Assembly (NCBI GenBank): GCA_016745315.1
Contig: CP066886.1
Coordinates: forward strand, 6,699,965 to 6,763,964
Direction: 5' to 3'
DNA length: 64,000 nucleotides
DNA from: Arthrospira sp. PCC 9108
GTDB taxonomy: Bacteria > Cyanobacteriota > Cyanobacteriia > Cyanobacteriales > Microcoleaceae
The position numbers were made by a program, and so were the translations under genes. Positions 46,704 through 54,879 of this stretch are shown piece after piece; the stretch's first letter is position 1; each line of letters begins with the position of its first letter. The notes beneath the pieces were generated by a model. The model saw only the letters and a program-made list of their open reading frames with translations, made no database searches and had not been told where the DNA came from.

Positions 46704-47201
46704 ATGAACTATTCCTCTGCATTAGCTGTAATTCAAGAAAAATACCCCCATGTGGCAGTGATTGAGGTGTGGGCGAATGTCCTGTTTTTACGAATGACTA
46801 AGGGGCGTTGTGTTTTCTACCCGAAAAAGGGGACGATTTGGGCGCACCTGGAAACGGGGACTTGGGTGTTGGCGGCGGATAATCAAGTGGCGGCGAGAAA
46901 GTTATATAAACAAATGGCAATTAAACTGCATCCTGATAAGCAGTCGGGTAGTCACGAGAAGTTTATTAAGCTGACAAATTGTTCCGAAAATTATGAAGCA
47001 ATTAGAATTAGATTTGGGGCTGAATTTGACGACGACTACCCGGAAGACCCCAAATACTCCAAATACCACTACTACACCGCCAGACAAAGCCACGAGTGGT
47101 TCAGAGAAACCTACAGCAGTTATAAAGCCTGGGTTAAAAGACGCAAGGAACAAGACGAGTACGCCAGACGACAAGTGGAAAAGTGGGGGTGTCCTTTTTG
47201 A
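46704..47201 (+). CDS. J-domain-like protein, copy 1 (frame feeds a nuclease by +1 shift)
   Basis: 165 residues. Residues about 62-100 resemble the second half of a DnaJ J-domain: AARKLYKQMAIKLHPDKQSG, with HPDK at 76-79, then EKFIKLTNCSENYEAI. The N-terminal 60 residues are beta-rich and unfamiliar. The tail is acidic then basic with many aromatics. The frame ends CCT TTT TGA T, where a +1 slip of tRNA-Phe (TTT to TTT) puts ribosomes into the nuclease frame. In copies 2 and 3 this frame shows synonymous changes up to the stop, so it is the selected frame through the 209-bp overlap. Confidence 0.75.
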   Translation: MNYSSALAVIQEKYPHVAVIEVWANVLFLRMTKGRCVFYPKKGTIWAHLETGTWVLAADNQVAARKLYKQMAIKLHPDKQSGSHEKFIKLTNCSENYEAIRIRFGAEFDDDYPEDPKYSKYHYYTARQSHEWFRETYSSYKAWVKRRKEQDEYARRQVEKWGCPF

Positions 47202-47742
47202 TGAAACCAGTCGCCGGGTGCTAGAGAGAAGACCTCGGTTTGAGAAGGATTATCAAAAAGATTTGACTTTCTACCTGGCTAAGGCTTGTGAATATTTACC
47301 CTGGCGTTTTTATGTGGAGTTCGAGGTGAATTGTGGGGGAAAGCAGGGTTTTATTGACCTGGTGTTAAAAACCCCAAGCCCTCAACATATATTGATAGAG
47401 TTGAAAAAAGGGACGATAACTATTGAGATTATTAATGAGGTTTTGGAGAGGGACTATGTGGAGGGGTATAAGCAACGCACCAAGAATGGTAAATATCCGA
47501 TACTTTATATCATTGGTTATCAATTTGAACCGGAGGCTGAAGATTACGCAGATAGGCTTAACGAAGAATGGAATTGGCAGTTGAAAAGGTATAAATATAA
47601 GCCTCAAGTTATGGTGAGGAATTATGCACAATTAATGGGGTTTTTGGACTCTCGGTTAACGGAAACTGATATCGGTGGTTTTGAGTTGGACCGGGTGAGG
47701 CGGGATGTTCCTTTATTGTATGAGTTGCCCATGGGGGATTAG
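46993..47742 (+). CDS. PD-(D/E)XK nuclease-like domain, copy 1
   Basis: The open frame begins with an ATG inside the J-domain gene, but its first 69 codons are low-complexity Thr/Pro/Lys and probably not real. The credible domain starts at codon GAT, 47200, right after the J-gene slippery stop: DETSRRVLERRPRFEKDYQ, then KQGFIDLVL (Asp) and HILIELKKGTI (Glu-x-Lys), and EVLERDYVEGYKQRTKNGKY. In a frameshifted product of 345 residues these are D218, E232 and K234. The centre-to-C-terminal part differs from copies 2 and 3. It may act as a DNA endonuclease. No substrate is known. Confidence 0.68.
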   Translation: MKQLELDLGLNLTTTTRKTPNTPNTTTTPPDKATSGSEKPTAVIKPGLKDARNKTSTPDDKWKSGGVLFDETSRRVLERRPRFEKDYQKDLTFYLAKACEYLPWRFYVEFEVNCGGKQGFIDLVLKTPSPQHILIELKKGTITIEIINEVLERDYVEGYKQRTKNGKYPILYIIGYQFEPEAEDYADRLNEEWNWQLKRYKYKPQVMVRNYAQLMGFLDSRLTETDIGGFELDRVRRDVPLLYELPMGD

Positions 47743-48363
47743 ATACCATAAAACATGATATTTGTCAAGGTGCGAATAACCGAATACTTTATGCCGGGAA
47801 ACCGATATAAGTGACGGTTTGAGTGGGGGGTGTCGAGGTGATGGCGATACGTCGCACTCCGAGGCTACGCGATCGCACTTCCGAGAGAGAATGTAGGCGA
47901 TACTTCTGGCGGGCACGCTACGCGATCGCACTTCCGAGAGGCTAGGCGATCGCACTTCCGAGAGGGTAGGCGATACTTCTGGCGGGCACGCTGCGCGAAC
48001 GCACTTCCGAGAATGTAGGCGATCGCACTTCCGAGAGGCTAGGCGATACGTCGCACTCCGAGGCTACGCGAACGCACTTCCCAGAGAGGGCGATACGTCG
48101 CACTCCGACCCTAGGCGATCGCTTGTTTCGAGAAAGGGGGTTTTTTGAAAAAACGGGGTTTGTTAATTTCCTTTGGCTGCTCTGTAGATGATGGTTAATT
48201 TCATGGTAGATTATCCTTGGCTAGATTTTGTCAAGTACGGATAACCGAATACTTTATGGCGGGAAACCGATATAAGTGACGGTTTGAGTGGGGGGTGTCG
48301 AGGTGGTTGCGATCGCCGTTTATTGTTGATTATAATTGTGGGAGCCGGGATTGTTGGGTTGAT
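47743..48363. repeat. Repeat-rich spacer between J/nuclease copies 1 and 2
   Basis: The roughly 85-bp element (47761-47845) directly follows the nuclease stop. Then come about ten HIP1-linked modules (47846-48117) with cores ACTTCCGAGAGGCTAGGCGA and similar. Then 48118-48363 repeats the upstream block of copy 1. No gene. Confidence 0.7.
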
Positions 48364-48861
48364 ATGAACTATTCCTCTGCATTAGCTGTAATTCAAGAAA
48401 AATACCCCCATGTGGCAGTGATTGAGGTGTGGGCGAATGTCCTGTTTTTACGAATGACTAAGGGGCGTTGTGTTTTCTACCCGAAAAAGGGGACGATTTG
48501 GGCGCACCTGGAAACGGGGACTTGGGTGTTGGCGGCGGATAATCAAGTGGCGGCGAGAAAGTTATATAAACAAATGGCAATTAAACTGCATCCTGATAAG
48601 CAGTCGGGTAGTCACGAGAAGTTTATTAAGCTGACAAATTGTTCCGAAAATTATGAAGCAATTAGAATTAGATTTGGGGCTGAATTTGACGACGACTACC
48701 CGGAAGACCCCAAATACTCCAAATACCACTACTACACCGCCAGACAAAGCCACGAGTGGTTCAGAGAAACCTACAGCAGTTATAAAGCCTGGGTTAAAAG
48801 ACAGAAAGAACACGACGAGTACGCTAGACGACAAATCGAAGAACTCGGCGTGCCTTTTTGA
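48364..48861 (+). CDS. J-domain-like protein, copy 2
   Basis: The same 165-residue protein as copy 1, identical through the J-like core and differing only near the end (KRQKEHDEYARRQIEELGVPF). The terminal CCT TTT TGA T is conserved. The base changes in the last 60 bp include third-position silent ones in this frame (AAG/AAA, GCC/GCT), which supports it as the coding frame. Confidence 0.75.
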   Translation: MNYSSALAVIQEKYPHVAVIEVWANVLFLRMTKGRCVFYPKKGTIWAHLETGTWVLAADNQVAARKLYKQMAIKLHPDKQSGSHEKFIKLTNCSENYEAIRIRFGAEFDDDYPEDPKYSKYHYYTARQSHEWFRETYSSYKAWVKRQKEHDEYARRQIEELGVPF

Positions 48862-49411
48862 TGAAACCAGTCGCCGGGTGCTAGAGAGAAGACCTCGATT
48901 TGAGAAGGATTATCAGCAACAGTTGGTTTATTATTTGACTAAGGCTTGTCAGTATCTGCCTTGGCGTTTATATATAGAGTTCGAGGTGAATGTTAGGGGA
49001 AAGCAGCGTTTTATTGACTTGGTGTTAAAAACCCCAAGCCCTCAACATATATTGATGGAGTTGAAAAAAGGGACGATAACTATTGAGATTATTAATGAGG
49101 TTTTGGAGAGAGGCTATGTGGAGGGGTATAAGCAACGCACCAAGAATAGTAAATATCCGATACTTTATATTATTGGTAAAGCGGTTAGTGCTGAGGCTGA
49201 AGAATATACTAATCTGACTAATCAACAGTGGAAGAGAGAGTTTAAAAGGTGTAAACATAAACCTCAAGTTATCCTGAGAACCTATTCTAAATTAATGGGG
49301 TTTTTGGACTCTCGGTTAACGGAAACTGATATCGGTGGTTTTGAGTTGGACCGGGTGAGGCGGGATGTTCCTTTATTGTATGAGTTGCTCATGGGGGATT
49401 ATATACCATAA
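48653..49411 (+). CDS. PD-(D/E)XK nuclease-like domain, copy 2
   Basis: The reliable part begins at 48860. It differs from copy 1 in the first helix (DYQQQLVYYLTKACQYLPWR) and in the variable segment IIGKAVSAEAEEYTNLTNQQ. It is the same in the catalytic block (FIDLVL, MELKKGT) and C-terminus (GGFELDRVRRDVPLLYEL). The Cys-Gly-Gly of copies 1 and 3 is Val-Arg-Gly here. Confidence 0.67.
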   Translation: MKQLELDLGLNLTTTTRKTPNTPNTTTTPPDKATSGSEKPTAVIKPGLKDRKNTTSTLDDKSKNSACLFDETSRRVLERRPRFEKDYQQQLVYYLTKACQYLPWRLYIEFEVNVRGKQRFIDLVLKTPSPQHILMELKKGTITIEIINEVLERGYVEGYKQRTKNSKYPILYIIGKAVSAEAEEYTNLTNQQWKREFKRCKHKPQVILRTYSKLMGFLDSRLTETDIGGFELDRVRRDVPLLYELLMGDYIP

Positions 49412-49559
49412 AAAATGATATTTGTCAAGGTGCGAATAACCGAATACTTGATGGCGGGAAACCGATATAAGTGACGGTTTGAGTGGGGGGGTGTCGAGGT
49501 GGTGGCGATCGCCGTTGATTGTTGATTATAATTATGGGAGCCGGGATTGTTGGGTTGAT
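49412..49559. repeat. Spacer between J/nuclease copies 2 and 3
   Basis: Made almost wholly of the roughly 85-bp element (49421-49503) plus the conserved J-gene leader. No 24-bp array lies here, unlike between copies 1 and 2. Confidence 0.65.
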
Positions 49560-50057
49560 ATGAACTATTCCTCTGCATTAGCTGTAATTCAAGAAAAATA
49601 CCCCCATGTGGCAGTGATTGAGGTGTGGGCGAATGTCCTGTTTTTACGAATGACTAAGGGGCGTTGTGTTTTCTACCCGAAAAAGGGGACGATTTGGGCG
49701 CACCTGGAAACGGGGACTTGGGTGTTGGCGGCGGATAATCAAGTGGCGGCGAGAAAGTTATATAAACAAATGGCAATTAAACTGCATCCTGATAAGCAGT
49801 CGGGTAGTCACGAGAAGTTTATTAAGCTGACAAATTGTTACGAAAATTATGAAGCAATTAGAATTAGATTTGGGGCTGAATTTGACGACGACTACCCGGA
49901 AGACCCCAAATACTCCAAATACCACTACTACACCGCCAGACAAAGCCACGAGTGGTTCAGAGAAACCTACAGCAGTTATAAAGCCTGGGTCAAAAGACGC
50001 AAGGAACAAGACGAGTACGCCAGACAGCAAGTCGAAGAACTCGGCGTGCCTTTTTGA
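49560..50057 (+). CDS. J-domain-like protein, copy 3
   Basis: A 165-residue copy, with Cys to Tyr in the TNC(S/Y)ENYEA segment next to the J-like core (TNCYENYEA) and Arg to Gln near the end (YARQQVEELGVPF). The +1 slippery stop is unchanged. Confidence 0.75.
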   Translation: MNYSSALAVIQEKYPHVAVIEVWANVLFLRMTKGRCVFYPKKGTIWAHLETGTWVLAADNQVAARKLYKQMAIKLHPDKQSGSHEKFIKLTNCYENYEAIRIRFGAEFDDDYPEDPKYSKYHYYTARQSHEWFRETYSSYKAWVKRRKEQDEYARQQVEELGVPF

Positions 50058-50607
50058 TGAAACCAGTCGCCGGGTGTTGGTGAGAAGACCTCGGTTTGAG
50101 AAGGATTATCAAAAGGATTTGACTTTCTACCTGGCTAAGGCTTGTGAATATTTACCCTGGCGTTTTTATGTGGAGTTCGAGGTGAATTGTGGGGGAAAGC
50201 AGGGTTTTATTGACCTGGTGTTAAAAACCCCAAGCCCTCAACATATGTTGATGGAGTTGAAAAAAGGGACGATAACTATTGAGATTATTAATGAGGTTTT
50301 GGAGAGAGGCTATGTGGAGGGGTATAAGCAACGCACCAAGAATGGTAAATATCCGATACTTTATATTATTGGGAATGATTTTTCCCCGGCAACTGAAGAA
50401 TATGGTAAGTCTGTTAACCAACAGTTCAGGTTAAAGTTTAAAAGATGTAAGTATAAGCCTCAAGTTCTGGTGAGGAATTATGCACAATTAATGGGGTTTT
50501 TGGACTCTCGGTTAACGGAAACTGATATCGGTGGTTTTGAGTTAGACCGGGTGAGGCGGGATGTTCCTTTATTGTATGAGTTGCCCATGGGGGATTATAT
50601 ACCATAA
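49849..50607 (+). CDS. PD-(D/E)XK nuclease-like domain, copy 3
   Basis: The reliable part begins at 50056. Its first half follows copy 1 (DYQKDLTFYLAKACEYLPWR, NCGGKQGFIDLVL). Its variable segment is its own (IIGNDFSPATEEYGKSVNQQ). The end shares copy 1's VRNYAQLMGFLDSRL. The three copies are thus mosaics of one another. Confidence 0.67.
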   Translation: MKQLELDLGLNLTTTTRKTPNTPNTTTTPPDKATSGSEKPTAVIKPGSKDARNKTSTPDSKSKNSACLFDETSRRVLVRRPRFEKDYQKDLTFYLAKACEYLPWRFYVEFEVNCGGKQGFIDLVLKTPSPQHMLMELKKGTITIEIINEVLERGYVEGYKQRTKNGKYPILYIIGNDFSPATEEYGKSVNQQFRLKFKRCKYKPQVLVRNYAQLMGFLDSRLTETDIGGFELDRVRRDVPLLYELPMGDYIP

Positions 50608-50853
50608 AACATGATATTTGTCAAGGTGCGAATAACCGAATACTTTATGCCGGGAAACCGATATAAGTGACGGTTTGAGTGGGGGGTGTCGAGGTGGTGG
50701 CGATACGTCGCACTCCGAGGAGCTGAGGGCGGGCAATGCTTTGGAGGCTCGAAATTTGTGTTATAGTAGGTGTCCGTGGAAATTTGAGAGGTAAGTTGAT
50801 GCGGTATATCAAAGAAATTTTCAAAGATGGGTTCTAGATTTGAGGAATGGTGT
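50608..50853. repeat. Element after J/nuclease copy 3 and hicB leader
   Basis: The roughly 85-bp element (50617-50705), then a short decayed module and a segment leading to hicB, with a possible TTGTGTTATAGTAGG promoter-like run at about 50756-50770. Confidence 0.5.
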
Positions 50854-51108
50854 ATGAATGTAAAGTCCATGTCTACTTCAGAACAAAAAATTTATAATTA
50901 CACGGTGATTTTTGAAAAAGAATCAGAGGGGGGTTATCATGCTTTTTGTCCGGTTTTGAAAGGGTGTCACAGTCAGGGAGATGATTTTGAGGAAGCCTTG
51001 GTAAATATCACGGAAGCAATGGAATTATATATTGATAGTTTGCTTGAGGATAAAGAACCGATACCTGAAGAGAATCTGATCATCAAGCCTGTCCAGATCG
51101 CCCGATGA
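50854..51108 (+). CDS. hicB: HicB-family antitoxin
   Basis: About 84 residues. YTVIFEKESEGGYHAFCPVL, then KGCHSQGDDFEEALVNITEA, is the HicB core. GAGGA lies upstream of the ATG at 50854, and further ATGs occur at 50827 and 50869. Its stop overlaps the hicA start as ATGA. A truncated copy of its 5' end is at 54.55 kb. Confidence 0.86.
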   Translation: MNVKSMSTSEQKIYNYTVIFEKESEGGYHAFCPVLKGCHSQGDDFEEALVNITEAMELYIDSLLEDKEPIPEENLIIKPVQIAR

Positions 51109-51338
51109 GTAATTTTCCGACAGTTAAGGCGAAAGATTTTATCCGAGTCATTAGCAAATTAGGTTATCAATTACACCGACAGAAAGGAAGTCATGTGATT
51201 TATAAACACTCATCGGGTCAAAGGGTTGTTGTACCGATCCACCCGGGTAAAGATTTGAAACCTGGAACTTTATCGGGAATGATTAAGGATATTGGATTGG
51301 AGAAAAGGGAGTTTTTTGATTTGTTAAATAATCCATAA
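51105..51338 (+). CDS. hicA: HicA-family mRNA interferase toxin
   Basis: 77 residues. LGYQLHRQKGSHVIYKHSSG contains the catalytic His, followed by VVVPIHPGKDLKPGTLSGMI. This is a complete canonical HicA. A 50-bp piece of this gene is embedded at 41.22 kb. Confidence 0.9.
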   Translation: MSNFPTVKAKDFIRVISKLGYQLHRQKGSHVIYKHSSGQRVVVPIHPGKDLKPGTLSGMIKDIGLEKREFFDLLNNP

Positions 51339-51344
51339 AAATCG

Positions 51345-51558
51345 GGGGTGCGATATGTGCTTCGCATACGCTGCGCGATTCTCGTTCCGATACCCTAGGC
51401 GATACGTCGCACTTCTGAGAGAGTACGCGATCGCACTTCTGAGACTCTAGGCGATCGCACTTCTGAGACTCTAGGCGATCGCACTTCTGAGACTCTAGGC
51501 GATCGCACTTCTGAGAGGCTAGGCGATACTTCTGGCGGGCACGCTGCGCGATCGCCAA
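51345..51558. repeat. Tandem 24-bp HIP1 module array
   Basis: Clean tandem units starting at about 51427: HIP1 (GCGATCGC) plus ACTTCTGAGACTCTAG, three times in a row, then variants. The minus strand reads this as an eight-residue repeat (RLESQKCD), an artefact of the 24-bp period. Confidence 0.8.
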
Positions 51559-51571
51559 CTCTGGGGGTAAT

Positions 51572-52237
51572 TTACCATTGGCGGGGACGGAATTTATCAT
51601 CATTTAAAATCACGACGCTATCTCCTGACTGTGCCAACACAAATAAGCCGTGACGGTAGCCATAGCGGGCGACTTCTTCGGGGACGACCATTCCGGCGAC
51701 GGCTCCCATGGCTTTGACATCACTATAACGGGGCATTAACCGCTTGAATTTTTCGAGTCTTTCCAGGTGTTCGTCGATGTCGGTTTGGCTGAGTTTGCTT
51801 TTGACTTCGACTAATATGGCTTGGTCGCTGTTGACCACGAGCAAATCAATTTCTAGGGCTTCTCCAAAGCGTTTAACCGAGAGGTCGCCGTGAAATTCAT
51901 TGACAGCAATTCCCCTTTTTTGAAACAGTTGCACGACGGCGGGGCGTACCTGCCATTCGACAAATTCTCCGAGGCGGTTTCCCAATTTGCCTAATTCCTG
52001 GTTGAGTTTTTCATTCTGTTGTTTGATTATTCGTTCGGTTTCCCGGAAGCGGCGTTCGCGCAGCGTCTCGGAACGAGAATCGCTTTCTTGGGATTGTTCC
52101 CGGAAGCGGCGTTCGCGCAGCGTCTCGGAACGAGAATCGCTTTCTTGGGATTGTTCTTTGAGGAGTCGTTCAGTTTCCTTTTGGGCTTCTATGAGTTCTC
52201 CTAGCAGCCTCCAAACATCGTCAGCATTGGTGGTCAT
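51572..52237 (-). CDS. DUF3782 PD-(D/E)XK-like protein, copy 2
   Basis: 221 residues with two 19-residue coiled-coil repeats. Catalytic-type residues D131 (EIDLLVV), E144 and K146 (VEVKSK). The sequence is identical at protein level to copies 3 and 4. It carries the AVVQLF, KRLMPRYSD and YGYRHG variants. It is the first of three tandem 958-bp units. Confidence 0.8.
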   Translation of the reverse strand: MTTNADDVWRLLGELIEAQKETERLLKEQSQESDSRSETLRERRFREQSQESDSRSETLRERRFRETERIIKQQNEKLNQELGKLGNRLGEFVEWQVRPAVVQLFQKRGIAVNEFHGDLSVKRFGEALEIDLLVVNSDQAILVEVKSKLSQTDIDEHLERLEKFKRLMPRYSDVKAMGAVAGMVVPEEVARYGYRHGLFVLAQSGDSVVILNDDKFRPRQW

Positions 52238-52299
52238 GGGGGTTGTCCTCTGGGTTATTTCAATCATCCATTTTAGCCACTTTCCACTATGCGATCGCT

Positions 52300-52515
52300 T
52301 TCTGGTAAGATGCGATCGCAATTCCGAGAATGTAGGCGATCGCACTTCTGAGAATGTAGGCGATACGTGCTACGCACACGCTACGCGATCGCACTTCTGA
52401 GACTCTAGGCGATCGCACTTCTGAGACTCTAGGCGATCGCACTTCTGAGACTCTAGGCGATCGCACTTCTGAGAGGCTAGGCGATACTTCTGGCGGGCAC
52501 GCTGCGCGATCGCCA
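52300..52515. repeat. 24-bp module array in 958-bp unit
   Basis: Same arrangement as at 51.35-51.56 kb: several ACTTCTGAGACTCTAG units between HIP1 sites, then the GGCGGGCACGCTGCGCGATC unit. The right-hand part contains the AIASYQKAIA-stop TPR scrap upstream of DUF3782 copy 2. Confidence 0.75.
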
Positions 52516-52529
52516 ACTCTGGGGGTAAT

Positions 52530-53195
52530 TTACCATTGGCGGGGACGGAATTTATCATCATTTAAAATCACGACGCTATCTCCTGACTGTGCCAACACAA
52601 ATAAGCCGTGACGGTAGCCATAGCGGGCGACTTCTTCGGGGACGACCATTCCGGCGACGGCTCCCATGGCTTTGACATCACTATAACGGGGCATTAACCG
52701 CTTGAATTTTTCGAGTCTTTCCAGGTGTTCGTCGATGTCGGTTTGGCTGAGTTTGCTTTTGACTTCGACTAATATGGCTTGGTCGCTGTTGACCACGAGC
52801 AAATCAATTTCTAGGGCTTCTCCAAAGCGTTTAACCGAGAGGTCGCCGTGAAATTCATTGACAGCAATTCCCCTTTTTTGAAACAGTTGCACGACGGCGG
52901 GGCGTACCTGCCATTCGACAAATTCTCCGAGGCGGTTTCCCAATTTGCCTAATTCCTGGTTGAGTTTTTCATTCTGTTGTTTGATGATTCGTTCGGTTTC
53001 CCGGAAGCGGCGTTCGCGCAGCGTCTCGGAACGAGAATCGCTTTCTTGGGATTGTTCCCGGAAGCGGCGTTCGCGCAGCGTCTCGGAACGAGAATCGCTT
53101 TCTTGGGATTGTTCTTTGAGGAGTCGTTCAGTTTCCTTTTGGGCTTCTATGAGTTCTCCTAGCAGCCTCCAAACATCGTCAGCATTGGTGGTCAT
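52530..53195 (-). CDS. DUF3782 PD-(D/E)XK-like protein, copy 3
   Basis: 221 residues, identical in sequence to copy 2. The DNA differs at very few positions (for example GATGATTCG for GATTATTCG), so the duplication is recent or kept uniform by gene conversion. Confidence 0.8.
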   Translation of the reverse strand: MTTNADDVWRLLGELIEAQKETERLLKEQSQESDSRSETLRERRFREQSQESDSRSETLRERRFRETERIIKQQNEKLNQELGKLGNRLGEFVEWQVRPAVVQLFQKRGIAVNEFHGDLSVKRFGEALEIDLLVVNSDQAILVEVKSKLSQTDIDEHLERLEKFKRLMPRYSDVKAMGAVAGMVVPEEVARYGYRHGLFVLAQSGDSVVILNDDKFRPRQW

Positions 53196-53257
53196 GGGGG
53201 TTGTCCTCTGGGTGATTTCAATCATCCATTTTAGCCACTTTCCACTATGCGATCGCT

Positions 53258-53473
53258 TTCTGGTAAGATGCGATCGCAATTCCGAGAATGTAGGCGATCG
53301 CACTTCTGAGAATGTAGGCGATACGTGCTACGCACACGCTACGCGATCGCACTTCTGAGACTCTAGGCGATCGCACTTCTGAGACTCTAGGCGATCGCAC
53401 TTCTGAGACTCTAGGCGATCGCACTTCTGAGAGGCTAGGCGATACTTCTGGCGGGCACGCTGCGCGATCGCCA
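53258..53473. repeat. 24-bp module array in 958-bp unit
   Basis: Second copy of the array inside the tandem 958-bp repeat, effectively identical to 52300-52515. Confidence 0.75.
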
Positions 53474-53487
53474 ACTCTGGGGGTAAT

Positions 53488-54153
53488 TTACCATTGGCGG
53501 GGACGGAATTTATCATCATTTAAAATCACGACGCTATCTCCTGACTGTGCCAACACAAATAAGCCGTGACGGTAGCCATAGCGGGCGACTTCTTCGGGGA
53601 CGACCATTCCGGCGACGGCTCCCATGGCTTTGACATCACTATAACGGGGCATTAACCGCTTGAATTTTTCGAGTCTTTCCAGGTGTTCGTCGATGTCGGT
53701 TTGGCTGAGTTTGCTTTTGACTTCGACTAATATGGCTTGGTCGCTGTTGACCACGAGCAAATCAATTTCTAGGGCTTCTCCAAAGCGTTTAACCGAGAGG
53801 TCGCCGTGAAATTCATTGACAGCAATTCCCCTTTTTTGAAACAGTTGCACGACGGCGGGGCGTACCTGCCATTCGACAAATTCTCCGAGGCGGTTTCCCA
53901 ATTTGCCTAATTCCTGGTTGAGTTTTTCATTCTGTTGTTTGATGATTCGTTCGGTTTCCCGGAAGCGGCGTTCGCGCAGCGTCTCGGAACGAGAATCGCT
54001 TTCTTGGGATTGTTCCCGGAAGCGGCGTTCGCGCAGCGTCTCGGAACGAGAATCGCTTTCTTGGGATTGTTCTTTGAGGAGTCGTTCAGTTTCCTTTTGG
54101 GCTTCTATGAGTTCTCCTAGCAGCCTCCAAACATCGTCAGCATTGGTGGTCAT
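53488..54153 (-). CDS. DUF3782 PD-(D/E)XK-like protein, copy 4
   Basis: 221 residues, identical to copies 2 and 3. The unit ends about 54.32 kb, where the array is cut short and joined to the TPR promoter-leader block. Confidence 0.8.
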   Translation of the reverse strand: MTTNADDVWRLLGELIEAQKETERLLKEQSQESDSRSETLRERRFREQSQESDSRSETLRERRFRETERIIKQQNEKLNQELGKLGNRLGEFVEWQVRPAVVQLFQKRGIAVNEFHGDLSVKRFGEALEIDLLVVNSDQAILVEVKSKLSQTDIDEHLERLEKFKRLMPRYSDVKAMGAVAGMVVPEEVARYGYRHGLFVLAQSGDSVVILNDDKFRPRQW

Positions 54154-54330
54154 GGGGGTTGTCCTCTGGGTGATTTCAATCATCCATTTTAGCCACTTTC
54201 CACTATGCGATCGCTTTCTGGTAAGATGCGATCGCAATTCCGAGAATGTAGGCGATCGCACTTCTGAGAATGTAGGCGATACGTGCTACGCACACGCTAC
54301 GCGATCGCACTTCTGAGAATCGCTCGGTAG
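54154..54330. repeat. Short module array upstream of DUF3782 copy 4
   Basis: Contains the TPR scrap (AIASYQKAIA-stop on the minus strand) and three HIP1 modules, ending GAGAATCGCTCGGTAGATG, the junction also seen at 43.69 and 63.58 kb. Confidence 0.65.
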
Positions 54331-54429
54331 ATGTTTGTCAAGTTGCATCAGTCTCGTGATAGGATATAATGCTGGGATATGTCAGGGGGTGGATGTGTTG
54401 GTCAGCTAGTTATGAGGAGTGGTGAGGGA

Positions 54430-54567
54430 ATGAGTGCGGGTGAGTTGCTGAGACAGGCGAATCAGTTGAAACGGTCTGGGAAGTTGGATGAAGCGATCGC
54501 GCAGCGTCTCGACATGAGAATCGCTTGCTTGGGATTGTTTCCAGAAGCGGCGAAAGATGGGTTCTAG
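54430..54567 (+). pseudogene. TPR-gene 5' fragment with 24-bp insertion
   Basis: MSAGELLRQANQLKRSGKLD, then EAIA at a HIP1 site, where a 24-bp module (GCAGCGTCTCGACATGAGAA plus TCGC) adds eight codons. The sequence then continues into a fragment resembling DUF3782 coiled-coil DNA in antisense (CGCTTGCTTGGGATTGTT), and a stop. The TTGCAT-TATAAT promoter is at about 54340-54370. Confidence 0.65.
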
Positions 54568-54613
54568 ATTTGAGAAATGGTGTATGAATGCAAGGTCATG
54601 TCTACTTCAGATT
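54552..54613 (+). pseudogene. hicB 5' fragment
   Basis: AAAGATGGGTTCTAGATTTG to ATGTCTACTTCAGA copies the start of hicB at 50.82 kb with small deletions, then breaks off at a hairpin-TATAAT element. Confidence 0.7.
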
Positions 54614-54879
54614 TGAGCATCTTGTCTGTATAATCGAGAGTGCGATCGCACCCACCCTGTTAAACCCCAGCTCTCATGTCCCCATCGGAATTGCTGACGA
54701 CACCCCTTGTTTCGATCGCATTCAGGGGCTCGGACACGACGCGGAGGGTGTTTGACGTGATTCGGCGGGTGAAGCTGTCTCAACAGAAGCGCGATCGCTC
54801 CATTTGTGGTTAAGGCATCGGATCGGGGGAGCGATCGCGTTAAACTGGAGAGCAGTTGAAGTGGGAAAGGCGATCGCTC
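54603..54879 (+). pseudogene. Hairpin element and glycosyltransferase 5' fragment
   Basis: A decayed hairpin-TATAAT element (about 54605-54635) is followed from 54676 by a fragment matching 42.11 kb (SELLTTP, then the RRVFDVIRRVK-like region with frame damage), ending at HIP1 near 54792. A further HIP1-flanked stretch leads to the nucleotidyltransferase gene. Non-functional. Confidence 0.55.

Noticed and set aside
46993..47199. First 69 codons of the nuclease frame as a true N-terminus (MKQLELDLGL and a Thr/Pro-rich stretch)
   Set aside because: Low complexity, overlaps the J-domain frame, and the differences between copies fit selection on the J frame rather than this one.
51427..51540. CRISPR array
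   Set aside because: Period of 24 bp, no unique spacers of 30-40 bp, repeat bodies vary while HIP1 is constant, and no cas genes are present.
51283..51603. Minus-strand ORFs with RLESQKCD repeats (also at 52370, 53328, 55420, 55688)
   Set aside because: Translations of the 24-bp repeat arrays. No start signal or domain.
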